Below the pieces are notes generated by a model that was not told where the DNA came from, ran no database searches, and saw nothing but the letters and a program-made list of their open reading frames with translations. 44,876 nt of DNA from Burkholderia sp. H160 (GTDB lineage: Bacteria > Pseudomonadota > Gammaproteobacteria > Burkholderiales > Burkholderiaceae), in contig ABYL01000050.1 in assembly GCA_000173575.1 (NCBI GenBank), positions 1 through 44,876 on the forward strand, in the 5' to 3' direction. The translations under genes were made by a program, and so were the position numbers. Of the stretch, positions 32,988 through 41,216 are shown piece by piece (position 1 is the first letter of the stretch; the number at the start of each line of letters is the position of its first letter).

Positions 32988-33719
32988 TCAACTGACGTTG
33001 AAATGCACGCGGATGTCCTGCGTGCTTTCGACGGGCCGGCCATCGCGCAGTGCGGGAAAAAAACGCCAGCGCCGCAACGTGTCCAGCAGGAGCTGATTGA
33101 GGCGGGGGCTCGGCGTTGCCTGAATGAGTTCGACATCGACGGAGCCATCGGCGTGGATCGTGAAGCGCGCTGTGGCGACCGTCCGATAGGCCTGCGCACG
33201 CAGATCGTCGGGCAGGGACGGTAGCGGTTGCGAAAGGGAGCGGGCGGTGGTGGTCGACGGCGCGGGGGTGGGCTCCGTCGATGTTTGCGGCGATTCAGTG
33301 GCAGCCGGTTGCGCTGCCTGCTGCTGTTGCATCTCGTGTTGCTCGCGAGCCGCAAGGGGCGCGGGATTGGCAGGCGCGCTGAGCGTCGCTGTTTTGCTCA
33401 AAGTTTGCTGTGTTGCGTGATGTGGCGGCGTACGCGGTTGCGTTTGCGCATGGGGTGGTGTTTTTTCGATTGGATGCGCGGTCGCCGGCGCAGGCGCCAT
33501 TGGGGCTGTACGCAGGTTAGGCGGCGTAGGTTCGTCGAGCACGACCACGCGCATATCAAGTGGAGCAGGCAGTGGCGCCGCCTGGTTCGACTTCAGCAAT
33601 CCCGAAGACACCGCAACCAGCACCAGCAGCCAGATGCCTAACGCGATCAGACAGGCGACCGCGGTACGCAGCGTCCCCACATGGTGCCCCTCGAACAGCT
33701 CGCGGCGACCTTTAATCAC
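32988..33719 (-). CDS. tonB: TonB energy-transducing protein
   Basis: The 243-residue protein has one N-terminal membrane helix (LIALGIWLLVLVAVSSGLL, residues about 24-42), a long Pro/Ala/Thr/Gln-rich periplasmic spacer, and a C-terminal TonB domain (YRTVATARFTIHADGSVDVELIQATPSPRLNQLLLDTLRRW). It carries proton-motive energy from ExbB/ExbD to the outer-membrane receptor. The start overlaps the exbD stop by eight bases. It is the last gene of the receptor-exbB-exbD-tonB operon, a dedicated system rather than the housekeeping one. Confidence 0.92.
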   Translation of the reverse strand: MIKGRRELFEGHHVGTLRTAVACLIALGIWLLVLVAVSSGLLKSNQAAPLPAPLDMRVVVLDEPTPPNLRTAPMAPAPATAHPIEKTPPHAQTQPRTPPHHATQQTLSKTATLSAPANPAPLAAREQHEMQQQQAAQPAATESPQTSTEPTPAPSTTTARSLSQPLPSLPDDLRAQAYRTVATARFTIHADGSVDVELIQATPSPRLNQLLLDTLRRWRFFPALRDGRPVESTQDIRVHFNVS

Positions 33720-34110
33720 GATGCACGGCGATAAGAAAGTGTTCGGCGCCCGCGCGTCGGGCCGCGAGCATCGCCTGCACGACCGCGCCGTGGCCCGCGT
33801 GATCGTCGGCCGCGATGACGACGTTGCCGTCCGCGCGCAGCAGGCGCTTCACCTCGGGCTCGATCTGATCCGCGCGAACGACGTGGCGATTGACCGAGAC
33901 CTCGTCGTTGCCGTTTACCGAGATCGTCAGCGGCTCGCTCGTGCTGATCGGCTGCGCGCGTCCCGAAGGCAGGTTGATCCTCACTGCGTCGAGCCGCTGC
34001 ATCGCCAGCGAGGCGAGCATGAACGTCGCGAGCAGAAAGAACATCACGTCGATCATCGGAATGATTTCGATGCGGCCGCGCCGCGAGGTGCGCGAGCGTT
34101 TGAGTTTCAT
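33712..34110 (-). CDS. exbD: ExbD biopolymer transport protein
   Basis: The 132-residue protein has a basic N-terminus, a single membrane helix with the conserved proton-path aspartate (IIPMIDVMFFLLATFML, Asp21), and a periplasmic domain ending in AVVQAMLAARRAGAEHFLIAV. It forms the inner-membrane motor with ExbB. It overlaps exbB upstream (ATGA type) and tonB downstream, which indicates coupled translation. Confidence 0.93.
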   Translation of the reverse strand: MKLKRSRTSRRGRIEIIPMIDVMFFLLATFMLASLAMQRLDAVRINLPSGRAQPISTSEPLTISVNGNDEVSVNRHVVRADQIEPEVKRLLRADGNVVIAADDHAGHGAVVQAMLAARRAGAEHFLIAVHRD

Positions 34111-34730
34111 CCGCGTTCTCCCCGCGCCTCGCGTTGCAGGCGCAGCGCGCTGAGTCGCGCGTTGGCGAACAGTTCGAGCTCATCCATCAGACGTTCGAGC
34201 CGCCGTGAAAAATAGTTGAACGCGAATAGCGCGAAGACCGCGACGATCAAGCCGATCGCGGTCGCCACCAGCGACTGCGCGACCCCGCCCGTGACACCGC
34301 CCGGATCGACGAGCCCATTGCCGCCGAACAGCTGGAACGATTTCATCATCCCGACGATCGTGCCGAGCAGGCCGAGCAGCGGCGCCGCCGTGACGATCGT
34401 CTCGAGCAGCCACAGACCGCGGCCCATGTCGCGCTCGATCTGTGCGGCGATCGATTGTGCCGACGCCTCGCGCAGCCACAGCGGCGAGTCCGATTCAGGC
34501 AGCCACGGCGCGGCCATGCGTCGGAACGCGTGATGCGGGGCGAGACCGTCGAGACGGTTGTCATCGCCTGAGGTGGGTTGCAAAAGACGCGCCGGTGCGC
34601 TCGCGAAGCGGGCGAACACATAGGCCCGCTCGATGATGATCGTCAATGCGAGCACGCCGAGCAAGCTGAGCGGATACATGATCCATCCGCCGGTGCGCAT
34701 CGCCGCGATAAAGCCTGTCCATTCCTGCAT
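34107..34730 (-). CDS. exbB: ExbB/TolQ-family proton channel protein
   Basis: The 207-residue protein has three membrane helices: residues about 15-37 (IMYPLSLLGVLALTIIIERAYVF), about 112-133 (ETIVTAAPLLGLLGTIVGMM), and about 150-172 (QSLVATAIGLIVAVFALFAFN). It contains the MotA/TolQ/ExbB core motif GLLGTIVGM. It forms the inner-membrane channel with ExbD. It begins 21 bases after the receptor gene and overlaps exbD by four bases. Confidence 0.93.
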   Translation of the reverse strand: MQEWTGFIAAMRTGGWIMYPLSLLGVLALTIIIERAYVFARFASAPARLLQPTSGDDNRLDGLAPHHAFRRMAAPWLPESDSPLWLREASAQSIAAQIERDMGRGLWLLETIVTAAPLLGLLGTIVGMMKSFQLFGGNGLVDPGGVTGGVAQSLVATAIGLIVAVFALFAFNYFSRRLERLMDELELFANARLSALRLQREARGERG

Positions 34731-34751
34731 GATGGTTCTCCCTGCTGTCGA

Positions 34752-37097
34752 TCAGAAGTACTTGGTCACGCCCGCATAGACGGCAAAATGTGGACCGTAC
34801 TGCGGCGCGCCGACGCCGATGCCCGAGCCGTCGCGTAACTGGTACACGCGGTTGAATGCGTTGATCACCACCAGACGCGCATCGAACTTGCCGATCATCG
34901 GTTCGTTGAAGTGCTGGATCGCGCCGAGGTTGAACTGCGCATAGACGGGCAGGCGGTCGGTATTCGCAAAGCCGCGGCGCAGGCCGGATCCGACGATGCC
35001 GTCGAACGTGAAGGTGGTTTGGTGGAAGTCGTATGTCGCGCCGAACGACGCCGTCACGCGCTGGTCGTGATCGAGAAACACCCAGTGGTTCGAGACGAAT
35101 GCCAGTTCGTCCGCACTGAAATTGAACTGCGCGGAGTTGATGTTCTTGCCTTGCGCGCGGCTATAGGCGAGGTTCAGATAGGCGGAGAGGTTGTCCTGTC
35201 TGTAGTTGGCGGTGAATTCCACACCGTAGGTTCTGCCGTACTGGTAGTTGAACGGCGTGAAGATCAGCGCGGAGCCGAACTGTCCTTCGTCGAGCAGGTC
35301 GGTCGATTTTTTGTAGTACGCGTCGAGACCGAGCGTGACGGCTGAGCCGAGCTTCTGCGTGATACCGAGGTCGAAGTAGTGGCTGCGTTCCGGCTGTACG
35401 GGATCGTTCTGGGTCGACGAACTCTGATTCGTCGTGCCGTCGAACTTCGATATCGTCGAGCCGGACACGAGTTCGAACGGCGGCGGCGTGAAGTAGCGCG
35501 CGTAGCCGGCGTGCAGCGTCGTCGAAGGCGTGAGCGTGTAGACGAGGCCGACGCGCGGACTCAACTGGCTCGCGCTCGTGTACTCGTCCATGCGGTCGTA
35601 GCGCAAACCATAGTTCAGCGTGAGCCGGTCGGTCAGCTTCCATTCGTCCTGGGCGTACAGGCTGTACAGATAGCCGGTCTTGCTGCTGCTGTCCTGGATA
35701 TTGAAGGGTACGTTGGATAGCTGGTTGCCGTCCGCGTCTGCGGGGAAGACTGTCACGCTGTTGTCGAATACCGCATGCTCCTGCTGGAAGAAGATACCCG
35801 CGCGAACCGTGTGACTGTCGTTGACGCGCCAGGTCGTGTCGACCTGCACGCCGTTGGCCGTGTTGCTATGAAAGTCTTCCGATGCGACGCCGTTAAACAT
35901 CAGGTCGCCGATCGGATCGGGGTTGAACTTCGTGCGTGTGTAGCGCGTGAAAAAAGCGACCTGGTAATCGAGCGCGCCACCGTTGGTGCCCTGAAGCGCG
36001 AGCGCCGCGAAATTGTTCAGCTCCGATTGCGTTTCGTTCAGTTGCGACGAGTCGAACGTGCTGTGGCCGTCGAGCGCGAAGTTCGGAGTCAGCCCCGGCG
36101 TGTTCGGAATCTCGAACTGGTTGCTGGTCGCGCCGAACAACAGGCTCACGCGCGTGAGCGGATTGATCAGATACGACAGATAACCGAACGCATTGCCCTG
36201 GCGTGTGTGATCGTGAATCGCGTTGGCGCTCGCGGTCGGATTCTCGATGCCGAGGTTGTTCATGCCGAGCGAGCCGCTCAGGTAGTAGCTGAACGGACCC
36301 TGGCTGCCGAACACGTCGGCGCTCGTTTTGACGGTTTGATGGCTGCCGCCGAATACGTCGATCGAGCCGCCGTTGCCCGTGTCGCCCGATTTGGTGCGGA
36401 TGTCGACGATACCGGCCGTGCGGTAGCCATACTGCGCGGGCAGGGCGCCCGTGAGCAGGTTCATCTGATCGATGATGCGCGTGTCGAGCGACTGGCCGAA
36501 GCCGCTGATCGGCTCCGGGATGATGATGCCGTTGATCCGGTATTGCAGATTGGCGTGCTCGCCGCGCACGTGCAACTGGCCGAACGAGTCGTTGGCGACG
36601 CCGGGCGCTTGCAGCAGCACCTGATTGAGCGGCGTATTCGCGCCGGCCGGCATCGTGTCGATATCGGCCTGCGTGAAGCGGTAGACGCTGCTGCCCGTCT
36701 CGGGCAGCAAGCCGTTGCGCGCCGCGTTCAGACGTTGGGCGTTGACCTGCACGTCGAGCGTGTCGCTTTTTTGAAGTTGCACGCTGACGCTCGCCGGGGC
36801 GCCGGACTGGGCGGTCGCGATACTGCTGCCGCTTGCAAAGCCGGCTGCTGTGACGACGACTGCGTACGTGCCGGGCGCCACGCCATCGATCGAGAAATGG
36901 CCCGACGTGTCCGTGCTCGACGTGCTGATCGAGGCGCCGCTCGCGTCCTGTACCTGCACTTTCGCGTGAGCGACGGGTTGTCCGGCGGGATCGGAGACCG
37001 TGCCCGTCAGTACGGCGTTGCCGGGCGCTCCCCATGCGCTCGAGACGGCGGCACAGAACACGATCGCCGCCTGCGCGGCCAGTGTGCGTTTTTTCAT
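34752..37097 (-). CDS. TonB-dependent receptor with carboxypeptidase-regulatory-like N-terminal domain
   Basis: The 781-residue outer-membrane protein has a signal peptide cut near residue 23 (AVSSAWG-AP). A CarboxypepD_reg-like beta-sandwich covers residues about 28-105 (LTGTVSDPAGQPVAHAKVQV), the plug covers about 130-240, and a 22-strand barrel ends in the terminal aromatic of VTKYF. No His-rich metal-binding loops stand out, so the substrate cannot be read from the protein. ATG 37097 is chosen because the signal peptide begins there; the frame is open to 37235. It is the first gene of its own exbB-exbD-tonB operon. The Zur-like box about 290 bases upstream suggests zinc-responsive uptake. 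Confidence 0.9.
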   Translation of the reverse strand: MKKRTLAAQAAIVFCAAVSSAWGAPGNAVLTGTVSDPAGQPVAHAKVQVQDASGASISTSSTDTSGHFSIDGVAPGTYAVVVTAAGFASGSSIATAQSGAPASVSVQLQKSDTLDVQVNAQRLNAARNGLLPETGSSVYRFTQADIDTMPAGANTPLNQVLLQAPGVANDSFGQLHVRGEHANLQYRINGIIIPEPISGFGQSLDTRIIDQMNLLTGALPAQYGYRTAGIVDIRTKSGDTGNGGSIDVFGGSHQTVKTSADVFGSQGPFSYYLSGSLGMNNLGIENPTASANAIHDHTRQGNAFGYLSYLINPLTRVSLLFGATSNQFEIPNTPGLTPNFALDGHSTFDSSQLNETQSELNNFAALALQGTNGGALDYQVAFFTRYTRTKFNPDPIGDLMFNGVASEDFHSNTANGVQVDTTWRVNDSHTVRAGIFFQQEHAVFDNSVTVFPADADGNQLSNVPFNIQDSSSKTGYLYSLYAQDEWKLTDRLTLNYGLRYDRMDEYTSASQLSPRVGLVYTLTPSTTLHAGYARYFTPPPFELVSGSTISKFDGTTNQSSSTQNDPVQPERSHYFDLGITQKLGSAVTLGLDAYYKKSTDLLDEGQFGSALIFTPFNYQYGRTYGVEFTANYRQDNLSAYLNLAYSRAQGKNINSAQFNFSADELAFVSNHWVFLDHDQRVTASFGATYDFHQTTFTFDGIVGSGLRRGFANTDRLPVYAQFNLGAIQHFNEPMIGKFDARLVVINAFNRVYQLRDGSGIGVGAPQYGPHFAVYAGVTKYF

Positions 37098-37389
37098 TGT
37101 TGTTGCTCGCTCTACGGACGATGCGTTGATGAACAGAAATGTTCGGCAAAAGGTCGCCCACCTCGCCCCCGGCCGGCAGGGGAAGGGCAGGCGAACTGGA
37201 AGTTGACGGCGCCCGGCAGTAGGCGCGTCAATCAAACAGAACTACTTTTCGATGAGAAAGATGGTGGCGATGACGGTCATAGGCGGTCGTTGAGCATGGA
37301 CTGTCCGCTCATAGGTCGGACGGATTGTGTTGGACGTCGCAGTTGGCTCGTGCGAAGCACTGCAGGACTGGGACGCCAGTGTCCGGAGA
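37098..37389. other. long leader between the TonB receptor gene and the Zur-like box
   Basis: No gene is supported here. An upstream extension of the receptor frame to 37235 exists but would precede the signal peptide. The segment probably contains the receptor promoter and 5' leader; I see no clear riboswitch fold or terminator. Confidence 0.35.
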
Positions 37390-37404
37390 TGTTATAACAT
37401 AACA
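37390..37404. promoter_or_regulatory. Zur-like palindrome
   Basis: TGTTAT (37390-37395) and ATAACA (37399-37404) are a perfect inverted repeat with a three-base centre AAC. This 6-3-6 layout matches the proteobacterial Zur box pattern TGTTATANTATAACA at all but one position. It lies in an AT-rich patch between the TonB receptor operon and the first marR gene. Confidence 0.6.
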
Positions 37405-37482
37405 ATTGTGACTGACAAGCGGGAAACTGTCCGTCGCTGAAGCGCGACGGGCGAGGCCTTGGCCTGCTGCCCACCGAAAAAC

Positions 37483-37511
37483 TTGACACCGTGCATATGC
37501 ACACATAAACT
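37483..37511 (+). promoter_or_regulatory. promoter of the first marR gene with overlapping MarR operator
   Basis: TTGACA (37483-37488) and TAAACT (37506-37511) are separated by 17 bases. The perfect palindrome GTGCATATGCAC (37491-37502) fills the spacer, so a bound regulator would block RNA polymerase. The predicted transcript start coincides with the ATG at 37519. Confidence 0.7.
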
Positions 37512-37518
37512 TCGCTCC

Positions 37519-37941
37519 ATGAACCGTCCTCTCTCCTACGACGAATGCAACTGCTTCGCGCTGCGCCAGGCGGCGCGGCACGTCACGCAGATCTACGAGC
37601 GCCATCTCGGCAGCGTCGGGCTGACGGCTGCGCAGTTCACGATCCTCGCGAAGCTCGCGCGCACGCCGAACCTGCCGATGGCGGAACTTGCGGACGCGAT
37701 GGTCATGGAGCGCACCACGCTGGTTCGCGCGATGAAGCCGTTGCAGCGCGACGGCCTCGTGCAGGCCGAAGCGGCGGACCACGACAATCGCACGTTGCTG
37801 TTCAGCCTGACGGAGAAGGGCGAGGCCACGTTCGATCAGGCCGCGGTTGCATGGCGCGCCGCGCAGGACGAATTCGAAAAGAAGTTCGGCCGCGCCCGCG
37901 CAAAGACCCTGCGCGCCGAGCTGTTCAGCATCACCGACTAG
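37519..37941 (+). CDS. MarR-family regulator (first of a tandem pair)
   Basis: The 140-residue winged-helix protein shows FALRQAARHVTQIYERHLG, then GLTAAQFTILAKLART, MAELADAMVMERTTLVRAMKPLQRDGLV, the helix-turn-helix and wing of the MarR family. It likely represses itself and the nearby pump through the palindrome in its own promoter. It is a clear paralogue of the next gene. The frame is open to 37459, but the MarR fold and promoter position support ATG 37519. A hairpin terminator follows. Confidence 0.92.
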   Translation: MNRPLSYDECNCFALRQAARHVTQIYERHLGSVGLTAAQFTILAKLARTPNLPMAELADAMVMERTTLVRAMKPLQRDGLVQAEAADHDNRTLLFSLTEKGEATFDQAAVAWRAAQDEFEKKFGRARAKTLRAELFSITD

Positions 37942-37953
37942 ATCGCCCGTAGG

Positions 37954-37976
37954 AACCCGCTTCGGCGGGTTTGTTA
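37954..37976 (+). terminator. stem-loop after the first marR gene
   Basis: AACCCGC and GCGGGTT form a 7-bp stem with a TTCG tetraloop (37954-37971), followed by TGTTA. The stable loop supports a terminator, but the T-run is weak. Confidence 0.6.
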
Positions 37977-37987
37977 CGACGCTTAAT

Positions 37988-37999
37988 GTGCATATGCAC
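37988..37999. promoter_or_regulatory. MarR-type operator, second copy
   Basis: The perfect palindrome GTGCATATGCAC recurs exactly here, 24 bases before the second marR gene, and is flanked by T on both sides as in a MarR site. Confidence 0.75.
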
Positions 38000-38023
38000 T
38001 AACGAGCAAAGGAAGTGCAGCGA

Positions 38024-38446
38024 ATGGAAGCGCTTTTTGACGACGACTGCTTTGCGATCCGCCAGGCCGCACGCCACGTATCGCAGATCTACGACCGGCA
38101 TCTGTCGAATGTCGGGCTGACCATCACGCAGTTTTCGCTGCTGGAGCGCCTGAAGCGCACCGGTCCGATGACGATGAAGCAGATCGCCGAGGTCATGCGC
38201 ATGCAGCGCACCACGCTGGTCCGTACGATTCAGCCGCTGCGACGCGACGGGCTTGTGTCGAGCGAGACGATGGGCGCGGATGCGCGCGCGCTACTGATCT
38301 CGCTGACCGCCGAAGGGGAATCGCGGCTCGACGCGGGCTGCGCGCACTGGTATGCCGCGCAGGCCGAATTCGAACACCGCTTCGGCGAGCAGCGCGCAAC
38401 TGCGTTGCGCACCGAGCTGTTTGCGATCACCCGGGATCCGCATTGA
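38024..38446 (+). CDS. MarR-family regulator (second of a tandem pair)
   Basis: The 140-residue protein shares the pattern CFAIRQAARHVSQIYDRHLSNVGLT, RTTLVRTIQPLRRDGLV with its upstream neighbour, so the two arose by duplication and probably bind the same palindrome. ATG 38024 follows AAGGAAG by nine bases; a GTG at 38015 overlaps that site. It precedes the EmrAB-type pump, whose promoter carries a near copy of the operator. It most likely represses the pump until a phenolic or other lipophilic ligand binds. Confidence 0.92.
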   Translation: MEALFDDDCFAIRQAARHVSQIYDRHLSNVGLTITQFSLLERLKRTGPMTMKQIAEVMRMQRTTLVRTIQPLRRDGLVSSETMGADARALLISLTAEGESRLDAGCAHWYAAQAEFEHRFGEQRATALRTELFAITRDPH

Positions 38447-38472
38447 CACAAACGCTGAAGGTAGCGGAGGCC

Positions 38473-38493
38473 GGCGCACTGCGCCTTTTTTTT
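38473..38493 (+). terminator. Rho-independent terminator after the second marR gene
   Basis: GGCGC (38473-38477) and GCGCC (38481-38485) form a short GC stem with a three-base loop, followed directly by eight T residues. It separates marR transcription from the pump operon. Confidence 0.75.
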
Positions 38494-38504
38494 CAACCTG
38501 AATA

Positions 38505-38516
38505 GTGCATACGCAC
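38505..38516. promoter_or_regulatory. MarR-type operator, third copy, before emrA
   Basis: GTGCATACGCAC differs from the perfect palindrome at one base. It lies 12 bases before the emrA start, in the same relative position as the other two copies. Confidence 0.65.
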
Positions 38517-38527
38517 ATATCGACACC

Positions 38528-39628
38528 ATGTCCACAACTCCCTCGACCGTCGCGCCGCCGAGCGCGGTACCACCCGCCCGACAGGCGCGGCGCATTCCGT
38601 GGATGCTGCTTGCGATCCTCTCCGTTCTCGTCGTGCTGGCGCTGGCCACGTCGTACTGGTTCTTCGTCGGCCGCTTCGTTGAGAGCACCGACGATGCGTA
38701 CGTCGGCGGCGACGTCACGGTGATGGCGCCGAAGGTGAACGGTTTCGTCACCGACGTGCTCGTGCACGACAACGAGTTCGTGCACGCCAATCAGGTGCTC
38801 GTGCGTCTCGATGCCCGGGATTACGACGCGCGCCTCGCACAGGCCGACGCCGAAGTGGAGAGCGCGCAGGCCGCCGTCACCGAACTCGAGGCGAAGAAAT
38901 CGCTGCAACTCGCGACGATCAACGAGCAGGCCGCCGAGGTCCGCGCGTCGGGCGCCGAGCTGACGCGCAGCGCCGCCGACCAGACGCGCTACCGCGAGCT
39001 CGTGAAAGACGACGCGGTGTCGAACCAGGTCGTCGAGAAGGCCGATGCTGATCTGACCAAAGCGCGCGCCGCGGTCGATCGCAGCAGCGCGGCGTTGCTC
39101 GCGGCGCAACGCGAGATCGCGGTGCTCGACGCGCAGATCGGCGACGCGAAAGCGCGCATCGCGACCGCCCAGGCCGCGCAGCGCGTCGCCGCGTTGAACG
39201 TCGAGTACACGACGATCCGCTCGCCGATCGACGGCTATGTCGGCAATCGCACCGCTCGCGTTGGGCTGCTCGCCAACACTGGCGTGTCGCTGCTGACCGT
39301 CGTGCCGGCGAGCGGTCTGTGGATCGACGCAAACTTCAAGGAAGACCAACTGCGCAAAATGCATTCAGGCGACAGCGTCGATGTCGAACTCGACGCGTCG
39401 AGCACCACGCTGCACGGCGTGGTCGACAGTCTCGCACCGGCGACCGGCGCGACCTTCAGCGTCTTGCCCGCGGAGAACGCGACCGGCAACTTCACGAAGA
39501 TCGTGCAGCGCGTGCCGGTGCGCGTGCGCCTCGACGTGCCGAAGGAGATGCAGGGCGTACTGCGTCCGGGCCTGTCCGCGACTGTGAAAGTGCACGTCGA
39601 TGCGGGCCATCCGGCCGCGCAGGGATGA
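38528..39628 (+). CDS. emrA: EmrA/HlyD-family membrane fusion protein
   Basis: The 366-residue protein has a cytoplasmic Pro-rich start, one membrane helix (residues about 23-47), and a lipoyl half-motif STDDAYVGGDVTVMAPKVNGFV. A long coiled-coil hairpin covers about 95-215 (Ala/Glu/Asp-rich), followed by beta-barrel parts (TTIRSPIDGYVGNRTARVG, LWIDANFKEDQL). It links the inner-membrane pump to the outer-membrane channel across the periplasm. It starts the emrA-emrB-outer-membrane-channel operon, under a MarR-type operator. Confidence 0.92.
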   Translation: MSTTPSTVAPPSAVPPARQARRIPWMLLAILSVLVVLALATSYWFFVGRFVESTDDAYVGGDVTVMAPKVNGFVTDVLVHDNEFVHANQVLVRLDARDYDARLAQADAEVESAQAAVTELEAKKSLQLATINEQAAEVRASGAELTRSAADQTRYRELVKDDAVSNQVVEKADADLTKARAAVDRSSAALLAAQREIAVLDAQIGDAKARIATAQAAQRVAALNVEYTTIRSPIDGYVGNRTARVGLLANTGVSLLTVVPASGLWIDANFKEDQLRKMHSGDSVDVELDASSTTLHGVVDSLAPATGATFSVLPAENATGNFTKIVQRVPVRVRLDVPKEMQGVLRPGLSATVKVHVDAGHPAAQG

Positions 39629-39635
39629 ACCGATC

Positions 39636-41207
39636 ATGACTCACCCTTTTGACAACCCCGCTGACCAGCCGACCCGCACCAAGGTCTTCGCATTCGCGCT
39701 GATGTGCGTCGGCTTTTTCATGGCGACGCTCGATATCCAGATCGTCGCATCTTCGCTGCGCGATATCGGTGGCGGACTGTCCGCGAGTCAGGATGAACTG
39801 TCCTGGGTGCAGACCTCGTATCTGATCGCGGAGATCATCGTGATTCCGATGTCGGGGTGGCTCACGCGAGTGTTCTCGACACGCTGGGTCTTCACGTTCT
39901 CCGCGTTCGGCTTCACGGTCACCAGCATGTTGTGCGGTCTCGCGTGGGACATCAACTCGATGATCCTGTTTCGCGGTCTGCAAGGCGCGCTCGGCGCCGC
40001 GATGATCCCGACCGTGTTCACGACCGCGTTCGTGCTGTTTCCCGGCAAGCAGCGCCTGATTGCATCGACGACGATCGGTGCGCTCGCGTCGCTTGCGCCG
40101 ACGATCGGTCCGGTGATCGGCGGCTGGATCACGTCGCAATGGTCGTGGCACTGGCTGTTCTATCTGAACCTCGTGCCGGGTGTCGCCGTCACGCTGCTGG
40201 TGCCGAAGTACGTGAATATCGACAGGGTCGATCTGTCGCTTCTGAAAAAGGGTGACTACTTCGGCATTCTGCTGATGTCGGGCTTTCTCGGTTGCCTCGA
40301 ATACGTGCTCGAAGAAGGGCCGCGCAAGAACTGGTTCGGCGACGACGTGATCGTGCTGTGCGCGTGGGTCGCGGCGATCTGCGGGTTTCTGTTCATCGTG
40401 CATGCGTTCACCGCGAAGGAACCGATCGTCGACTTGCGCGCGCTGGCGTTGCGCAATTTTGGTATCGGCAGTCTGCTGTCGTTCATCACCGGGATCGGGA
40501 TCTTCTGCACCGTGTTTCTGACGCCGGTGTTTCTCGCGCGCGTGCGTGGCTTCGATTCGTTGCAGATCGGCCTCGCGTTGCTGTCCGTCGGCTGCTTTCA
40601 ATTGCTTGCGCTTGGCGCGTATTCGACGCTCGCGCGCTTCGTCGATATGCGCATGCTGATGGTGTTCGGACTCGCGCTGTTTGGCATCGGCTGCTATCTG
40701 TACGTGCCGTTGACGAACCAATGGGGCTGGCAGCAGCTGCTGATTCCGCAAGCGCTACGCGGTATTGGACAGCAGTTCTGTATCCCGCCGATCGTCACGA
40801 TGGCGCTCGGCGCATTGCCGCCGTCGCGGCTGCGCTCGGCGAGCGGGCTGTTCAATCTGATGCGCAATCTCGGTGGTGCGATCGGCATCGCGGTCAGCAG
40901 CACGATGTTGAACGACCGTCTGAACCTCCACTACGAACGGCTCGACGAACATCTGAATGCGGGCCGTCCAGTCGTCGAGTCGATCTTGCAGAAGCAGGCC
41001 GAGTATCTGTCGGCCGTTGGCGGTGATGTCCTGAACGCCGCGAGTGCGGGGCTCGCCGAATTGCACGCGGCATTGATGCGCGAAGCGCTTGTGCTCGCAT
41101 TTTCAGATGCCTTTCTGGCGGTTGCGCTGTGCTTCGTGGTCGGCTTGTTGAGCGTGCTGTTCTCGCGCCCGTTCGGCAATACCGCACCACCGCCCGATGC
41201 CCATTAG
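39636..41207 (+). CDS. emrB: EmrB-type DHA2 multidrug efflux MFS transporter
   Basis: The 523-residue inner-membrane protein has about 14 helices. Near helix 1 is ATLDIQIVASSLRDIGG with the conserved acidic residue of DHA2 pumps, and the antiporter motif C appears as APTIGPVIGGWI near helix 5. It exports hydrophobic compounds in exchange for protons. ATG 39636 lies seven bases after the emrA stop codon; the frame is open to 39600 but overlaps emrA. The next gene encodes the outer-membrane channel. Confidence 0.93.
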   Translation: MTHPFDNPADQPTRTKVFAFALMCVGFFMATLDIQIVASSLRDIGGGLSASQDELSWVQTSYLIAEIIVIPMSGWLTRVFSTRWVFTFSAFGFTVTSMLCGLAWDINSMILFRGLQGALGAAMIPTVFTTAFVLFPGKQRLIASTTIGALASLAPTIGPVIGGWITSQWSWHWLFYLNLVPGVAVTLLVPKYVNIDRVDLSLLKKGDYFGILLMSGFLGCLEYVLEEGPRKNWFGDDVIVLCAWVAAICGFLFIVHAFTAKEPIVDLRALALRNFGIGSLLSFITGIGIFCTVFLTPVFLARVRGFDSLQIGLALLSVGCFQLLALGAYSTLARFVDMRMLMVFGLALFGIGCYLYVPLTNQWGWQQLLIPQALRGIGQQFCIPPIVTMALGALPPSRLRSASGLFNLMRNLGGAIGIAVSSTMLNDRLNLHYERLDEHLNAGRPVVESILQKQAEYLSAVGGDVLNAASAGLAELHAALMREALVLAFSDAFLAVALCFVVGLLSVLFSRPFGNTAPPPDAH

Positions 41208-41216
41208 GAAACCAAC

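Noticed and set aside
35775-37397. Forward open frame of 540 codons opposite the TonB receptor gene
   Set aside because: It is antisense to a receptor with signal peptide, plug and barrel; its composition is typical of a shadow frame.
39492-40751. Reverse open frame of 419 codons over emrB
   Set aside because: The forward strand encodes an intact 14-helix pump; the reverse product is extremely Arg/His/Gln-rich.
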